A stretch of DNA of 64,000 bases from CAJQLB01 sp041392065. GTDB lineage: Bacteria; Bacteroidota; Bacteroidia; Flavobacteriales; Flavobacteriaceae. Shown one piece after another: positions 62,900-64,000 of the stretch. Each line of letters starts with the position of its first letter. Positions within the stretch are counted from its first letter, which is position 1. The stretch lies in contig JAWKMU010000003.1 of assembly GCA_041392065.1 (NCBI GenBank), positions 1 to 64,000 on the forward strand, written 5' to 3'. The notes beneath the pieces were generated by a model that saw only the letters and a program-made list of their open reading frames with translations, was not told the DNA's origin and did no database searches. A program made the translations under genes and the position numbers.

Positions 62900-64000
62900 A
62901 TGAAAACAAAAAATAGCTTATTTTTTATAGCAGCTTTATTAGCAGGAAGTTATGTTTGTCAAGCTCAAAACGAAACACAAAATCAAGAATTAGATTCTGT
63001 AGTCATCACTTCAAGCCGAATTCATCTTCCTTTTAAAGAAAACTCACGAAGCATTACTGTGATTTCATCATCTGAAATCATGCAAAGTACAGCGACCAAT
63101 GTGTCAGAACTATTGCAGCAAGTTGCAGGAGTAGATATGAGACGACGTGGTGTAAATGGCATGCAAGCTGATTTATATATTCGAGGTGGTAGTTTTGACC
63201 AAACTTTGTTGCTTATAGATGGCATTAAAGTTGAAGATGCTCATACTGGACACCATACCATGAATATGGCTTTACCAATTGAAACTATTGAGCGCATAGA
63301 AATCATTAAAGGTCCTGCCGCTCGTGTTTTTGGTCAGAATGCGTTTACTGGAGCTATAAATATTGTGACTAAAAATAATGCTGATAGTGTTAACGCAGCA
63401 AGCTTTCAAGTAGGTTCTTTTGGTCAGCAACATGTGTCTGGAACTGCTGGAAAAGATTTTGGAAACAGCTCGTTTATTGCACATGCTTCTATAAATACTT
63501 CAGATGGATACAGACATAACACAGATTTTAATAACCAGAATTATTTTGTAAAAAGTAGCTTCAATAAAAACAATACTCCTATTGATGTCATTGGTTATTT
63601 TACAGAGCGTAAGTTTGGAGCTAATGGATTTTATGCTTCGCCTTCAGCTGTAAATCAATACGAAGAAACTCAAAGTAGTTTGGTTGGAGTTTCAACAAAC
63701 TTTAAGTCTAAAAAGTTCAGTATATCACCACGTTTGTATTGGAGAAGAAATCAAGATATGTACGTTTTTGTGAGACAAAATCCATCTATTTACCGCAACT
63801 TGCATCAAACCAACAAAATTGGTGTAGAAATTAATGCGTCTTACTCTTCTAAAATTGGTGTTACTGGTTTTGGTGTTGATGTTGCTAAAGTATATATATC
63901 AAGTAACAATTTAGGAAAACACGATCGTGATATGGTTAATGTATTTTTAGAGCATCGTTTTAAATTTGCAAATGATAAATTGGATGTTACTCCAGGAATT
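62900..64000 (+). CDS. TonB-dependent receptor, BtuB/FecA-like (3' part outside window)
   Basis: The visible 367 residues start MKTKNSLFFIAALLAGSYVCQAQ, a signal peptide. No CarboxypepD_reg domain precedes the plug. TonB-box-like ELDSVVITSS is followed by the plug (ISSSEIMQSTATNVSELLQQVAGVDM, LYIRGGSFDQTLLLIDGIKV, IKGPAARVFGQNAFTGAINIV) and the first barrel strands. Plug-only layout is like vitamin B12 or siderophore receptors, but no riboswitch precedes it and no cobalamin gene is nearby, so a B12 assignment is not supported. The end of the gene is cut by the window edge. Confidence 0.85.
   Translation, partial: MKTKNSLFFIAALLAGSYVCQAQNETQNQELDSVVITSSRIHLPFKENSRSITVISSSEIMQSTATNVSELLQQVAGVDMRRRGVNGMQADLYIRGGSFDQTLLLIDGIKVEDAHTGHHTMNMALPIETIERIEIIKGPAARVFGQNAFTGAINIVTKNNADSVNAASFQVGSFGQQHVSGTAGKDFGNSSFIAHASINTSDGYRHNTDFNNQNYFVKSSFNKNNTPIDVIGYFTERKFGANGFYASPSAVNQYEETQSSLVGVSTNFKSKKFSISPRLYWRRNQDMYVFVRQNPSIYRNLHQTNKIGVEINASYSSKIGVTGFGVDVAKVYISSNNLGKHDRDMVNVFLEHRFKFANDKLDVTPGI

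Noticed and set aside
1..64000. tRNA, rRNA, IS elements, prophage genes or CRISPR arrays
   Set aside because: None seen by eye in the gaps or as gene content; the gaps are short and filled by promoters and terminators. A tRNAscan or IS search could still find something missed.

Overview
The window is AT-rich, gene-dense chromosomal DNA from a member of the Bacteroidota, most likely a (probably marine) Flavobacteriaceae. The evidence is the protein content: TonB-dependent receptors with CarboxypepD_reg N-termini, type IX secretion C-terminal signals, an OprO/P-type porin, LytTR/TPR-kinase signalling and DUF5916 proteins. The promoters also fit, with the Bacteroidota pattern TTTG-N19-TAnnTTTG (for example 7939-7969 and 62851-62880). 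I see no rRNA, tRNA, CRISPR array, insertion sequence or prophage. The family-level placement is inference.

Layout. 1-900: tail of a NarL/LuxR response regulator, then two copies of a palindromic operator-promoter module, a short terminated transcript and a 32-aa membrane peptide. 922-5884 (-): sucA, M23 peptidase, sucB. 6001-7852: small outer-membrane barrel, hypothetical protein, isoprenyl diphosphate synthase. 7922-14635 (+): TetR repressor with its operator and a complete RND efflux system. 14682-21406 (-): TonB receptor and lipoprotein, then an aminotransferase coupled to a CRTAC/ASPIC-UnbV secreted protein. 21583-32099: aspS, ClC channel, tadA, dxs, a T9SS-exported beta-propeller protein, dgt. 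32172-42684: phosphate-acquisition island. 42820-47241: lipoprotein, nrdA, nrdB. 47242-50582: structured intergenic region and a LytTR regulator/TPR histidine kinase pair. 50583-64000: DUF3109, MarC operon, S41 protease with dCMP deaminase, DsbD, DUF5916 protein, serine hydrolase, M61 aminopeptidase and the start of a TonB receptor.

The most interesting part is the phosphate island. A surface lipoprotein plus TonB receptor, a phosphate-selective porin, a PiT transporter and an NptA-like Na/Pi transporter lie within 10.5 kb. A directional 11-bp tandem repeat (consensus ..[AT]T[AT]AC[AC]) precedes the lipoprotein (six units), the porin (two) and PiT (two), in the same 11-bp phase relative to a -7 box. 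This looks like a PhoB-type operator. A fourth array faces right in the 394-bp gap before the porin, where no gene lies, and about 190 nt downstream is a strong intrinsic terminator. That predicts a phosphate-responsive small RNA. It contains 14 nt perfectly complementary to the porin leader, and a 23-nt stretch nearly identical to the antisense of the nptA leader.

Other points of note: the duplicated 62-bp operator-promoter at 412 and 605; a pair of LytTR-type sites 21 bp apart upstream of the LytTR gene; a 33-bp inverted repeat over the TetR promoter with a nearly leaderless mRNA; a ClC protein lacking the gating glutamate; and many TAATG stop/start overlaps.
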